Source: Euglena gracilis
Taxonomy: Eukaryota; Euglenida; Euglenophyceae; Euglenales
Assembly: GCA_039621445.1 (NCBI GenBank)
Contig: CP154955.1
Coordinates: forward strand, 45,965,540-46,029,539
Reading direction: 5' to 3'
Length of the DNA: 64,000 nt
How positions within the stretch are numbered: the first letter of the stretch is position 1; each line of letters opens with the position of its first letter. Position numbers and translations under genes: made by a program. Under the pieces are notes generated by a model. The model searched no databases. It saw only the letters and a program-made list of their open reading frames with translations, and had not been told where the DNA came from. Of the stretch, positions 11,919 to 23,214 are shown one piece after another.

Positions 11919-12000
11919 TTTTTTTTTACCCAGACTCGAACCATGATCATTACAATGGGCGACTTGCATGCTGTCCACTCGGCCGCCTGCCCTCCTCTTT
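11919..12000 (-). ncRNA. tRNA-derived SINE-like sequence
   Basis: The minus strand has an A-box-like GGCCGAGTGGACAGC (about 11976-11990) and a B box GGTTCGAGTCTGG (about 11930-11942) with tRNA-like spacing, then TAAAAAAAAAA. The anticodon arm does not fold convincingly, so this is more likely a tRNA-derived SINE head or tRNA pseudogene than a working tRNA. Confidence 0.4.
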
Positions 12001-12132
12001 AGTACACCATTTCCGTTAGACATATCTGTTGCTTCTGAACACACAACGAGCATGTCATGTGAACTGTTTGGGCACCAGCCGGATAAAGATAATACTGGAA
12101 TAAATGCATTTTTTTTGTTTGTTCTCTTTTTG

Positions 12133-12250
12133 CCCTAACCCTGACCTTAACCCTAACCCTGTGGAGGAGATGACAGTGAGCAGGGAGGCGAGTGGTCACC
12201 TTTTTTTTACCCTTCACCCTCACTCTAACCCTAAGCCCTAACCCTGATCC
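12133..12250. repeat. Interstitial telomere-like CCCTAA repeats
   Basis: Degenerate TTAACCCTAACCCT and CTAACCCTAAGCCCTAACCC runs flank a short unique insert. They fit a TTAGGG-type telomere, which also appears at 30.07 kb. Confidence 0.7.
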
Positions 12251-12404
12251 TACTGAGAGGACCCCAGAGAGCCCTTTTCCTCCTCTCCGTGACCGACCAA
12301 CCAGACACAGTACACACCACCACACCAGACCGACCCGCTGTTCCCTTGCGTTCTCTCTCACCGTTATATACACATTTTTTTTGTCACCAAAAAGAGACCA
12401 AACA

Positions 12405-12705
12405 TGCTGAAACTAAACAAGGTTATGAAGAGATTGAGCTGGCAGCTTTAATATTCATTTGTATGGTATTTGTTTTCCAACGTATGCCAATGGTATGGCC
12501 ATCCTTGTAGAAAATAATAATTCTTGTGAAAAGTATGTGCTCATTTTACTGAGGAAGAAAATCTACACCAAAGACAATATGAATTATTGCTATCAGAAAT
12601 GAATTGTTCTGTGGATTATACCCTGATTGTGTATGCTGGAGCAACACAGATATATCATACACTGTGTGATAAATTCAATAGCCTCAATTAACTCCATCTT
12701 TGAGA
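12405..12705. repeat. Dispersed repeat, copy 2 (pair at 2995-3270)
   Basis: Same orientation as copy 1 and similar for most of its length, with small insertions. Confidence 0.75.
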
Positions 12706-12732
12706 TGATTCATTACGTTTGAGGGTGAACCT

Positions 12733-12746
12733 GCAAACAACAACGC

Positions 12747-12807
<61 letters not shown>

Positions 12808-12815
12808 AACAACAT
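12733..12815. repeat. AAC/GAC microsatellite
   Basis: Tandem AAC triplets with interspersed GAC triplets. Confidence 0.85.
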
Positions 12816-14040
12816 GTTCTGAATTATAGATGTTGTTAAAATCAATCATTTTGTGAATAACAAAATCATCTATTCAAAAATCATTCTTTCATTGCTGAAA
12901 CAGGTGATGTATTTTTCCTTTCTTCACCGAATTGATTAAACTCATTATTGCTCTGGTTTGTATAATACACATAATTGGCGGTTTTTAAACCCGCCAAAAA
13001 GTTGTTCAATCATCTTAATTCTCATTCAATATTTTCTTCTCCCATTTATTGTTGTCCACGTTTACTGTATTTGAGGACATCTGAATTAGTTAAAACAAAT
13101 ATAAACTGAGCTAACGTGTACATTTTTTGTTGCTGTGTAGGTGTCACAGAGTCTTAAACATCAGTGCGGTGATGGACAATTAGCCACCAAACTCAACTTG
13201 TATTTAGTGGTTGTCCTCCTGTGTTCTGCGACCCCCTCATCAACAACCAGTGGCAGGGTTCTCCAACAGCCCATTGCAAAATTTTTGAATTTTCTGCTTT
13301 GGAGGGTTGAGGTCCAGGTTTTTGAACTGTTTGTGACACGCGCCCCTTTGTTGATTTTCACAAATTTTCCAGTGGTGACCGCTGCCTGAGAAATATATTG
13401 TGAGGATGTCCGTGTGGATTCAGTGTTTAAAAAAAAAGACCAATTATTTGCCGAGAATGGCCTAAGATATCCTGTGACAGCCAAGGAAATCAAACTGGTC
13501 CAAAGTAACTTAAAATGCCCCCAAAAATGTTGCGAAAATGGCCAATATTATAAAACATCACCAAATTTTATGAAACCCCACAAAATTGTCTGCATTCCCT
13601 CTGGGTCCAAATTATAAACCCGACGTTTTATTGGGTAGCAAATGCAATCTCAAATGGGAATAAAACTCAGCACGAATTTCTGAAAAGGCTTGAAATCAAC
13701 ACCTTTTTCCTCCTTTTTGGCAGAAATGTTCGTCTTGGTGGATTGATTGCAGTTATGTGTGACCAGTTGTGCCCGGAGGAGGTATTTTTCCAGGGGATAA
13801 CCAAAGCCAAACAAGCCACTAATCAAAGGCGTTACATTTGCTGGTGAGAGTGTTTTTCCCAAAAGGATATTTTGGCCCCATAGTTCCCACCCAGGCTGAA
13901 AATTAGTCATTTTGACAGCTCCATTAGTTGGATGTCCATCCCCCCTGTGAGGATGGAACCTGACCACCTACAACACTCGAATTTGCTTGGTTTATAGGTT
14001 TGGCTTGATGTCTGCATGTGCGTTGCTCGCGCGTGCGCAT
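12816..14040. other. No gene seen
   Basis: AT-rich sequence. The 13290-13390 stretch (TTGGAGGGTTGAGGTCCAGG onward) has a diverged copy at 26390-26480. Open frames show no domain. Confidence 0.5.
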
Positions 14041-14262
14041 TCACGTGTGTGTGTCTGTTGTGTGTGTGTGTTGTGTTGTGTTGTGTTGTGTTGTGTTGTG
14101 TTGTGTTGTGTTGTGTTGTGTTGTGTTGTGTTGTGTTGTGTTGTGTTGTGTTGTGTGTTGTGTGTTGTGTGTTGTGTGTTGTGCGTTTTGTGTGCTCGCA
14201 CGTGTGTGCTTGCGTGCGTGTGTGTGTCTGTTGTGTGTGTGTGTGTGTGTGTGCATGCGCAT
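14041..14262. repeat. TTGTG pentanucleotide array with GT flanks
   Basis: About 17 or more TTGTG units, then TGTGTTG variants and a GT tract. The Cys/Val-rich and Thr/His-rich open frames across it are repeat artefacts. Confidence 0.9.
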
Positions 14263-14485
14263 GTGGGGTTGCACACATGTTCATACACTTGTGCCTGTGT
14301 GCGATTGCCATTTTCAGATTTTTCACCAAACAACTTCCATGTGTCCAGAATCATCATGTTCTCAAAATTACAAAAATCAAGCTTTGGAACTTTTTGTTGG
14401 AAAAAATGTGAATACAAATCAAAAATCAAAGAAATTTATATAAATAAAAAATTTCTGGGTCCCCCACGGACCCCCCCCAGGGGAT

Positions 14486-14506
14486 GTGCCTGCTGGGGGC
14501 AGGCAC
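14486..14506. repeat. Short hairpin GTGCCTGC/GCAGGCAC, copy 2
   Basis: Same stem as at 11658-11678, with a G-rich loop and C runs on both sides. Confidence 0.6.
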
Positions 14507-14679
14507 CCTATAGCATCCCCCCCCCCCTGGTTGGTAAGCACAAGTCTGCTGAATACATCTTTCACAGGCTCGAAGTTCGCAAGTTCACATTTCGTGTTGT
14601 GTACGAAAGGACAAGGGAGTTCCACACATTAGGGGATATGTAACACAAGAGATATTGTGTTTTTATGTGTGAGATGCTC

Positions 14680-14800
14680 GCTAGCATTCTCGAGCAATGT
14701 TCGAGGTCATTCAAGGGTACTCGTGAGCATCCTCGAACATCGTTCGAGGTCTTTCAAGGTGGTTGGAGGATGCTCTTCAAATATCTTTTAAGGAATGTTT
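14680..14800. repeat. Tandem of CTCGAG-hairpin units
   Basis: Two to three imperfect units of roughly 45 bp, each with a short inverted repeat (CTCGAGCAATGTTCGAG; CTCGAACATCGTTCGAG) and a TTCAAGG end. Confidence 0.6.
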
Positions 14801-15035
14801 ATGAGCACGCTCGAGTGCAAATCTTTTGTGCACAAACAGTTTGGATAACCTACACAGTAGCCCTCCCCATTGTGATTGATTGTGAAATTGTGGCTGATTG
14901 TGAAATCTGTGCTGTTTTTTCCCAATTCCATTATTGGTTACCTCCACTGCGATTGTCCAAGGAGGGAGATTTTGGAAGAGAGAAAATTTTATTTTCGATT
15001 TCGTTTTTTTTTTGTTTTAAAAAATAGTTTGTCTT

Positions 15036-15940
15036 TCAGGTGTCCACCAGAAAGAAGATTATTATCATCCCATATGCAATTGTGGAAGGGCTTCTGTTCA
15101 AGGAAGGTTGAGCCAATACTCTTTTATTTCGGTTTTTACTCTGGTTTTTACGCCAGTCATTCTGGTTTTTTACTCCGGTTTGTGACACCCCCGCTGGTTC
15201 TGGCTCTGGCCGCCAATTTTTTAATAATTTAAGAAGAAGTCTGCGTCGCGGTGCGGAGTCCTCACTATCCACCTCCATGTCGAGTCTTCGTTGGGTTCCT
15301 CCAGTCTACGTGTTCAGGGCGGCGACGATGCTCTTGGTCCCCTTCTGGGGCTTTGCCGCTTATTCCTTCGGAGCTCCACCCTCCCATGGGGCTGGTTGCA
15401 CTCCTGTGCTGGAACCTTTCCGTGACACTCGGCTCGGGGTCATTGGCAGGCCAGGCTCTTCAAGGCCCGAATGCACCCATATGCAAGTCAGGTCGGGCTA
15501 GTCAAGGCTCCATGGGCACCCGAACGCATGGTGCAGGGTTTGGCTCGGCCCCAGGAGGCAGGAGGGAGGGAGCGCCCCACACCACATGAGTGCTCCTGCC
15601 GACCCCGACCCCGCACCGTGGCCGTGTGGAGATCGGCTCGTCGAGGCCGAGGATTACACCCGCGCGGTGCTGGCACCCATCCTCCTCCTGCCGTGTCACC
15701 CTCGGGATTCGGGGCTCACCACTTTTCATCGCCTTTGTCCCAAGGCCTTGCTCGACATTGAGCATCATGCGCAGGTGCCTCCACGGTGGCCTCCCTGCGT
15801 TTTTTGGTGACCAGCCGGGTGATCAAGTCGACAGCGATCCTGGACGGGCGCGGTGGTGGGGCGAACCGAATCCACCGACCAGTGGCACTGCCTACTGGAT
15901 CCGCGAAGCATGGGAACACATGGGAATGGACACACACCCG
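15036..15940 (-). CDS. Unknown minus-strand GC-rich coding region
   Basis: Several minus-strand frames look coding but are broken by frame changes. One has RIAVDLITRLVTKKRREA (about 15770-15870) followed in another frame by MMLNVEQGLGTKAMKSGEP. A third at 15036-15278 begins MEVDSEDSAPRRRLLLKLLK. The composition is GC-rich and charged, unlike the surrounding intron-type DNA, but no domain is recognised. The region may contain two or three exons of the minus-strand gene whose 3' end is Rep-like. The plus-strand frames here are less plausible because of their composition. Exon borders were not resolved. Confidence 0.35.
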
Positions 15941-16069
15941 AAGGTGGCGGCAACGTTCTTAGGTGGTCAGATATTGTACAAAACACCTCAACGGAGACAC
16001 GATGGAGCATCAGTGGCAAGGTGAGGTGGGGTAGAGAGTGTACTCCCAAGAACAGGCCTCGGCCTTCCT

Positions 16070-16180
16070 TGCTGAACATCCAACCCGAACTTCCAACCTG
16101 AACTGCCAACTCCCTGCTGAACTTCCAACCCGAACTTCCAACCTGAGCTGCCAACCTGAACTGCCAACCTGAGCTTCCAG
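16070..16180. repeat. Minisatellite of CCAACCTGAACTG-type units
   Basis: Alternating CTTCCAACCYGAA and CTGCCAACCTGAA units of about 13 bp, five to eight copies. On the minus strand they translate as QVGSSGW-like repeats. Confidence 0.8.
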
Positions 16181-16199
16181 AGGGGCGAAAGGCATGTGG

Positions 16200-16375
16200 A
16201 AAATACACAAACGCTTAAAATGACGAGGCCTGCTTAGTGCATTGCACAAATAACTTTCAGCCACAAGCTGATGGATGTCCTTCAGTTGTCCTTCAGCCAG
16301 CCATCGTCGTCCTCGCGCCTTCTCTTGGAGCTCGAGGTTGGTGTCCTCGAGGAACTTGCCGCTGCGGGGCCATGC
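16200..16375 (-). CDS. Candidate minus-strand exon, unknown
   Basis: A minus-strand frame encodes FLEDTNLELQEKARGRRW and GQLKDIHQLVAESYL, a charged helical segment, running into the minisatellite. There is no recognised family and the splice borders are unclear. Confidence 0.3.
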
Positions 16376-16651
16376 CAGTACGTGGGAGGTGGCAGGTCAC
16401 CAGGGCTGCCTGAAATACGCTGGTATTCCAACCTGCCTCTCGGTACCAAGAAGAAGTCCCAGTGGCCCCTGAAGGATAGAGGGCGGTGTGAGAGGGAAAA
16501 TTGGAATTGGGAGGAAGGAAAAGACTTTCGGCCGATCGGGGAAACGGCACAACCCCAAGTTCAGGAGATGGTATGGCCCAGGGGAACGAGGAGCCCAGTT
16601 CCCCGAAGCCAGCCACCCACATCACCGAGGGTTGGCTCGCCGCCCGGATGA

Positions 16652-16965
16652 GCCTGCCACACACCTTCTCACGACGTCAGCCACAAGCGGTTCGTTGTGG
16701 AAGCCCAACCTTCTCGTAGGTTTGAACTTTGAGGTTGGGCCGTCTGGAGCGCAGTGCGTATATATATCCACTTCTTCCTTCTCGCTGATTCCGCACTTGT
16801 AGCGGAGGAACCTCCGCGCTTCTTGATGATGGGCCAGGTCCCTCAAGCTCTGGTCGGCGTCAATGTAAACTTCCACAAAAGACATCCCGGCGTAGACATC
16901 ATCACGCTCCCGTCCGCGTCGATACCCAGCATGTACCCTCACCGTGACTTGGGGCATGCACTGCG
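16652..16965 (-). CDS. Unknown minus-strand exon
   Basis: This is the best-looking exon of the 15-17 kb cluster. About 100 residues read MPQVTVRVHAGYRRG, then SFVEVYIDADQSLRDLAHH, RFLRYKCGISEKEEVDIY and GFHNEPLVADV, ending at a donor-like GTGAGA. The alternating hydrophobic and charged pattern suggests a folded alpha/beta domain, but I do not recognise it. It could be the 5' part of the Rep-bearing gene or of another gene. A GTGAGG just after MPQVT leaves the start open. Confidence 0.45.
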
Positions 16966-17592
16966 TTGAGGAGGCCGTCCAAACAACCGAAACGCGGAAC
17001 GTTGCGCGGCACTGCCGCAACCCAGCCAAGGCAAACCAAAACCAAGATCACCAAGCACAGCGCATTTTCAGGGAAACAAGGCGCCTGAAGAACGCCTTCA
17101 ACACCCTGGATAGGGGGGTCCTGTTGCAGGAGGCGCAGACACGCACGCCGGCACTTTACAACTATTTGCGCTTTGCGTATGGCCAGCCTGCCCCCTTCTT
17201 CAGCGACGGGCGAGTCTCGCCCCGATTTTCACTACTAATAGACCCCCCTGGGGAGATAACTGGTAAATCCCTGCCAAACACACAGATAAGCATGCATGTT
17301 TGTCTACATATGTACATGTATGTACTCGCGGCAGGCAAGAATTGTGGAATATTTGTGTCCTCACAAATCCCTTGGACCAAAGAAATGAGGATACCCCGTT
17401 ATTGGAACCCGGCCTTCCCCCCGCCCTGTTATTTCGGGACTGCCCACTGAAAGGGCAATGCCTTGTTATTTGGGGGCGGGTTACTGGTGCTCCTCCTCTT
17501 TGGGAATAAAGTTCTCAGGCATCCCTGTTCTCAGGCATCCCTCCCTTTCACTCAACCCTCCCCGGCAAGTTGCCAGCCTGGATTGAACTGGA

Positions 17593-17745
17593 GTTGATTG
17601 CCCTCTGTAAGTTAAAGTCAAGTTCCTGTGGGTGGGAGGAGTGGTGTGATGCAGTGAACAGTGGTGTCATGCATTGAATTTGAGTTGATTGCCCTCTGTA
17701 AGTTAAAGTCAAGTTCCTGTGGGTGGGAGGAGTGGTGTGATGCAG
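17593..17745. repeat. Direct repeat, 62 bp, period 91 bp
   Basis: The 62-bp sequence starting GTTGATTGCCCTCTGTAAGT occurs at 17593-17654 and 17684-17745, apparently identical. A recent local duplication. Confidence 0.9.
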
Positions 17746-17875
17746 CCTCCAACCTCGCAAAAAACAATTGTCATTGGACACCTTTGACATGATGACATTG
17801 TACGCAAAAATATTATTGGTGGAACGGAGAATGCCTCCACTGGACGGACGGTTTGCCCAGAATGCCAAGGACACT

Positions 17876-17879
<4 letters not shown>

Positions 17880-17915
<36 letters not shown>
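17880..17915. repeat. GT microsatellite
   Basis: Uninterrupted GT dinucleotides. Confidence 0.95.
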
Positions 17916-17917
<2 letters not shown>

Positions 17918-19440
17918 CAAACTCAATAACCTTTATGAGCGGCATGCAGTAGGCCAAGACTTCTCACATCCTTGGCGCAGCGAGCAGGTTTCCAGGCCAA
18001 AAAAAAGAACAACAGTGGACGTCAAATCATGCCGTCCCAGCCCGCCGCAGTAGTCTACGACAGATGGGTCAGGCGCCAGCCCCGCCTTGTGCAGGCGGCG
18101 TCGTATTTGCAATGGTTGTCTGCCCCTTGCTTTCCTTGTCGTGCCACAAGCTGTGTGGCACGGCTCATCGGATTGCCAGGGATTTGATTGTGGCTGATGG
18201 TTGCGCCAAGAAACATAGAACCCTGAGGTTCCGAATTTTGTCAATCAAACACCCAGTGAAAACCCTCCCAGATCGACGACAAGTACCAATAGTTTTCTGG
18301 AAGAAAACCTTGGTCAGCCTTAGATGCTGTACATTGAGCTTGGATATAACGTACAATCGCCAGAACCATTTATTTTGATAAAAATCCGCACATCTTCCAA
18401 TATGATTTTTGCAAATCCAATTCCACATAAATCGCTTTGAGTATGTTTGGAAATGGATAATGGATTGTGTTTTGTGAAACTGTCAGTTTATTGCGTGAAT
18501 TTTTTGTGTGCTCAATGAAATACACACGCGCGCGCTCTTTCAGTTTTCCATGAAATCAGCAAATTTAACCCTAACCCCATTCCTTCCCCTGAGCCTGTGT
18601 TTATAGCAACATGGCTTTGGTCAAAGTCTGTGTTTCTAAACGCAAGCTTCAGCACATCAAAACCTGTGCTCAGAAACAGAGATTTCGGTTTGTCTGTCTT
18701 TCTAAAGGGGTGTCCCAGAAACCCCCAATTTTTTGCGGGTTTTCCGCATGCGGAGATGGGGGAAAATGGGGGTTATTACCATGGACAGGGTCAAAGATAT
18801 GGGGTTATTGACAACAGGGTCCGCCCAATTTGTAATCATAGGCCTGATTTGAGGCCAGATTTCAGAGAATTCGGCCTTACCCAGCAGCAGCACGACCACC
18901 GATCACCGAACATGGTAATTGTTGTCATCAGCAGCAGCAGAGGCATGTATTTCAACAATTTTCGGCCAAGTTTTTTCCATTTTTATTGCACACATATTAT
19001 TATGTTACATTTACATGATCATTGGTTTGCAGTTTCCATCCATTTCCTGCTTAAAGGTTTCAAAAACCTTGGGTGTTTTAAAGCACCTCCAGACATTTGG
19101 CATTTTGGAAGTGTTATCTGGATTTGTCAGTATTTGTTGGAACCCACACAGCTTGGGTTTGTCGGGATTTGTCGAAATTTGTTGCTGGAATCCAATATTG
19201 CTTTCCGATGCAATACAATCTCATTTTGCTTGAATTTACAAAGCCCTCACATTTTTCAAGCAATCTTTTGTGCGAGAAACAGCAACAACCGTGTGTATCA
19301 GAAGAATTCAAGGAGGTTTAGATGGGTGAGAAGAGATTAGAACGTGGTTAAAGAAGGGCGGCATGCCCCAAGCGGGAAGGAATCATGTGCATGAATTATC
19401 TTTTGAATGATTCCATGTACCATATTTTTTGCTCATTTTG
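17916..19440. other. No convincing gene
   Basis: A 247-codon plus-strand open frame (18597-19340) and its neighbours are Phe/Ile/His-rich with no domain, and the region is AT-rich; I treat it as intron or intergenic DNA. Confidence 0.5.
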
Positions 19441-19577
19441 CTCAAACGCATATAAATATACATAAACATAAACATAAATATATAAAATATATAAAATATA
19501 AAATATATATATATATATAATAATCATGTATACGCAGACATAGACATAGACATAGACATATACATATACATATACAT

Positions 19578-19631
<54 letters not shown>

Positions 19632-19735
19632 ACATATACATATGTATATGCATATGCATATACATAAAAATCTAAATATAAATGTATATATAAATATAAA
19701 TATTTAAAAAATATAAAAATATAAAATCATAAGCG
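19441..19735. repeat. ACATAT-type AT-rich microsatellite
   Basis: Dense ACATAT and ATATAA repeats, including a symmetric ACATATGTATATGCATATGC core near 19635-19660. Confidence 0.9.
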
Positions 19736-20032
19736 TTTCTTTTTCTCTCCATGTTTGTGTTGTTTGTTGGATTCTATATATTTGCTGAAATGGAGTTTGT
19801 CTCGAATTGGCACAAAACACATTAATATACTGCATTGGGATTGCGTTTCAGACGTTAGGAATAGGGTTAGGTTTCCAATTTCGGCACAAAGGTGTGCTTG
19901 AATTTGTGCCTCATCATGCACAGCATCATCTCATCATGTCACTTTGGAACGCTCCGTCATAAAGTCAACTCGATCATTAGCATTGTGGTGGGGAGGTTGG
20001 TTGGCCCCTCAACGACGCAGGGGTTTTTTTTT

Positions 20033-20262
20033 TTAAGTCTTGGACATTTGGGGGGGGGCGAGGTTGGCTGAGCCCCCCCCCCCCCGGGGGGGTCCCCCGG
20101 AGGGGGGTGGGATGTTTACGAAGGCGCCAAAATTTTTTGAAAAATGCCATTTTTTTGGCATTTTTTGGCCATTTCCATTTTCGGGGAAAGTGAGTGGTCC
20201 CCTGGGACCCCCCCCCCCCCGGTGGGTGGGGGGACCTCCTCCCCCCCCCCGGTCTTAAACCC
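20033..20262. repeat. G/C-run dispersed repeat, copy 1
   Basis: GTCTTGGAC, long G and C runs, a GGCGCCAAAATTTTTTGAAAA core, a second C-run block and GGTCTTAAA. The same layout recurs at 30777-31020, and partly at 22925-23165 and 24905-25030. The runs are complementary, so the unit can fold back. Confidence 0.7.
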
Positions 20263-20805
20263 CTCCAACGATGCCAACTCTCCAAAACTGCGCACTGCTC
20301 GCAGCTTCGCGCATCCACTGGGCCTGCCCTCACCGGAGTGTGCCTCGCCGACCGCCCCCTTCCAATCTCCAACAGCCCCCTCCCCACCCAAGGGGGAGCC
20401 TTCCTGGTCAGGCCTGAACAGGTGTGGGTGAGGAGGAGGGAGAATATGGGGGGCAGGGCGGTTCATATGGGAGAGGGAGAGAGAGGGTTTTTTTATTATT
20501 AATAAGGCCCCTTCAGGACCGCCAATGGGCCAAACGACCAGTGTGCGGAGTCGAAAACTTAAAAAAGTCAAAATACGCATTTGTTGATTGTTGGGGTGGA
20601 TGGCGATCGTCCAAGATGCCAGAAATCATTGTCCCCCAATGTCGACCCGTTTCTGCCAAAGATGGCGATTTTTTCGGCTTTGCGGTTTTTTTGCATTAAG
20701 TGTGCCAGGATGGAAAATTCCTTGTGTTCAGGACCGCCCTGACTCAATTCTTCTGAACTGACCTGGACTGCACTGAAATTCTTCTGCTCACCTGAGTACA
20801 ACCCC

Positions 20806-21095
20806 CGGAGGTGGGCACTCCTCCACCCCTCCCGTTGACGTCTGCGCATGGCTGGCCCCCGTCTCCCCCGCCCCGCCGCCCCCGCCTGCCCAGCCCTCCC
20901 CGGCCCTGGCCACCAGCGTCTCGCAGCCCGCACCGCAGCCGCCCGCCTGGCTGGAGGCGGAGCCCGCCCCGACCCCGGCTGGCCCCGCAGCCCCGGCAGG
21001 GCCGCCGCCGCCACCGCTGCAGCCGCCAGCCGGGCCGGCACTGGCAGCCTCACCGCCTGCCGTCCTCGAGGCAGCCCCGGCAGAGCGACCAGGGT
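20806..21095 (+). CDS. WL-motif protein exon
   Basis: A GC-rich plus-strand frame encodes about 90 residues of Pro/Ala-rich sequence with two WL motifs, CAWLAPVSP near the start and PPAWLEAEPAP in the middle, then PAVLEAAPAERP. The third frame is chosen because it alone carries the motif family and an unbroken Pro/Ala composition; the other frames give Arg-rich shadows. The acceptor is probably one of the AGs near 20790-20820. A donor-like GGTGCC follows near 21090, and downstream the frame loses its composition. No enzymatic domain is visible. The role is unknown; repeated short motifs in a disordered chain suggest a scaffold or multivalent ligand, which is inference. Confidence 0.6.
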
Positions 21096-21365
21096 GCCCC
21101 ATGTGCCTCATCCAGATTCAGGCAGCGCGAATCTCCACTTGGAGACCGAATTGCTTTCGGTGTTTACAACCCCAAGGTCAGGACAAAACGTTGGACAAAC
21201 TCTGAGTTGGGATTGATTTTGCTGGGTTTTGCCATGTTTGGAAGCACCTGTCGATATCCATTGCATTGTGTGTGTGTATTCACCTGTTTGTGCAGTATTT
21301 GTGTTTTTTTTTTGACCCCAATGTCTTCCCAATGTCTGAATTCTGTTTGGTGATGTTCTCCACAG

Positions 21366-21475
21366 TTTGTCCACCACCACACCACACCACACCACACCAC
21401 ACCACACCACACCACACCACACCACACCACACCACACCACACCACACCACACCCCACCACACCCCACCACACCAA
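21366..21475. repeat. ACCAC pentanucleotide array
   Basis: About 20 tandem ACCAC units with a few ACCCC variants. Confidence 0.95.
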
Positions 21476-21580
21476 ACCACAGTGCAGGTTAACGCACATG
21501 GGTGGCTTTGGCCTCCTCCCCCCCCCCGTCTGAGCACGCTGGGGCTGACTGTGACAGACCTACAAAATCAAAGAAAATAG

Positions 21581-21723
21581 CTGGATCCGTGGAGTTGCGA
21601 GCCGCCCTGCTCGCAGCCCACCCCTCCCGCCGCCGCTGAGGCCCCTGCCAAACCCCTGTTCCCTCCAGGCCGGAACAACCCGTTCGGCTTCTCCTCCAAC
21701 CCCTTTGCCAAGCGGCCAACCCC
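21581..21723 (+). CDS. WL-motif gene exon with NPF motifs
   Basis: After an AAAATAG acceptor (ends 21580) the frame reads Pro/Ala-rich sequence into GRNNPFGFSSNPFAKRPTP, with two Asn-Pro-Phe tripeptides, then a donor-like GTGGAG. NPF is the known ligand of EH domains in endocytic proteins, so these motifs could link the protein to membrane traffic, but NPF alone is weak evidence. The exon lies in line with the other exons of the gene and shares their composition. The donor is uncertain: the frame stays open to about 21790. Confidence 0.5.
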
Positions 21724-22614
21724 GTGGAGTGGAGCCCCTGGACAGCCGTTCAGGATCCGCCTGGCTCACCAGCACCCTTCCCGATGGGATGGGTCCCACC
21801 CACAAAATTTGGTGTACAAATAAGTTGTGCCCCTACCAGGACATATGGCGTGGATAATTGGCGCGCCCCTGCACCACGCAGCAGTGCCCAAGCCAGCTGC
21901 AGCGCGCTGTACGAAATTGAGGCCAGTCTGATGAGAAAAGCCCATTTGGGGCACTTTTTGACCCACGACCAACCCCGCGCCGGGGGGGGGGGGATTCTTC
22001 ACCGCACCTCGCGTTTATGCTTTTTTGGTCGGTGTGCGCATTTCCGTACTTCGACAAGAATTTGATTTGGGCACTGGCCAAATCTTGTGATTTTTGACCC
22101 CACCCGTATGCCAAACCAAGCCCAACCAAGGCAATGGGTGGCTTTGGAACCTGCCACTGAGGATTTTATCCACATGAAAAAATGCATTTTTTCATTTTTT
22201 CAAAAACAATGGAGGTACCTTCTGGACATTATACCCAGACAGGGTACCAGCTGACTTCACAGATTAGGAAGGTACAAGGGCCTCGATCTGTCATGCGGCA
22301 ACTTGCCGGGAAGGGGTAGCTGGGGCAGCAGAGGGGATACAGCAGAGGGGATTAGCCTCTACAACGATTAGTGATATTTTTTGGAAGGCGATTGCCCAGG
22401 GTTATCACATCCCTACAAGTTCTGGAAGTTATTGTGTGGGAGCCGTAGACGTCTGGTACCATTGTTATCGATGTCATATTCCTCTTTTTTTTTTGCTGTC
22501 GTGCAAGCTGATCCTTCTCGTCTTTGTGCTCCTTCGATTCCCAAAGGTGGAGGACTCTGCTCTTTCTCTTGTGGTTTTGGGGTTGGATGGATTTTGGTGA
22601 TGTTTTCTTCACAG

Positions 22615-22737
22615 GCTGCTTCTGACCGCAGCTGCGCCGCCTGCCGCGGCCAAATCGCCAGAGCCGGCCACGGCCGCTGCCCCCGCCTCTGGCACCGACA
22701 CTGCTCCAGCGATCGCCACACCCGCACCACACAGGGA
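22615..22737 (+). CDS. Pro/Ala-rich exon of the WL-motif gene
   Basis: A strong acceptor (TTTTCTTCACAG, ends 22614) precedes a GC-rich segment. One frame gives TAAAPPAAAKSPEPATAAAP followed by an Ala/Thr/Pro run, matching the composition of the gene. The alternative frame contains a Cys/His pattern resembling half a LIM zinc finger, but lacks the second half and sits in the wrong compositional frame. No WL motif occurs in this exon. Confidence 0.5.
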
Positions 22738-22924
22738 GTGGGGTCGCTGGCACCCCCGGATTATTATCTGGCTGCAAAGAAACCCACACACGTGTGCATG
22801 TGCGCACGCACACAGGCTGACTCACTCCCCCAATCCTTTCGGGCAAACCCATCCAAAAACAATGCCCTGTGTAGCGCTTCCAAGACTGACGGTGGAGGCA
22901 AGCCATTCTGGGCCAGGGATTTTT

Positions 22925-23165
22925 TTCCTTCAAATTGGACCCCCCCCCCGGTGGGGAGGAAGGGGGTGGGGTGGAACCAGACCCTCTCCGGGGTACCCCC
23001 AAGGCAATGGTGGGTTCCCGGCTGGAGGCAGGGTTTTGGCCATTTTTTTTTGGCCCGAAGCGCCAAATGAAAATTTGACCCCCAAAATTTACCCCCAAAG
23101 TGGGTCCTCTGGACCCCCCGCTGGGTGGGGGGGACCCCCTCTCCCCCCAGTCTTTAAAAAAAAAA
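22925..23165. repeat. G/C-run dispersed repeat, partial copy
   Basis: C run, GGTTTTGGCCATTTTTTTTT core, C/G-run block and AGTCTTTAAAA end, as in the copies at 20.0 and 30.8 kb. Confidence 0.5.
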
Positions 23166-23214
23166 ACGCTCTGGGCCCTGGCCGTTTCTCGGCTTGCTGC
23201 CCACCGTGTTTACC

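Noticed and set aside
13907-14643. Cys/Val/Leu-rich and Thr/Gln/His-rich ORFs up to 218 codons
   Set aside because: Caused by the TTGTG array, open in several frames at once.
18597-19340. 247-codon plus-strand ORF
   Set aside because: AT-rich, no domain, odd composition, with overlapping shorter frames equally open; no splice or motif support.
20788-21111. Minus-strand Gly/Ala-rich ORFs opposite the WL-motif exons (also 23.1-24.7 kb)
   Set aside because: Complement of proline/alanine codons; no independent motif or splice signal.
14041-21475. Possible CRISPR-like arrays in the tandem repeats
   Set aside because: There is no alternation of conserved repeats with unique spacers; these are eukaryotic micro- and minisatellites.
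21108-21537. Val/Trp/Cys-rich minus-strand ORFs
   Set aside because: Translations of the ACCAC array.
22640-22725. Half LIM-type zinc-finger pattern (C-x2-C ... H-x2-C)
   Set aside because: The second half is absent and the pattern lies in a frame other than the Pro/Ala-rich one typical of the gene.
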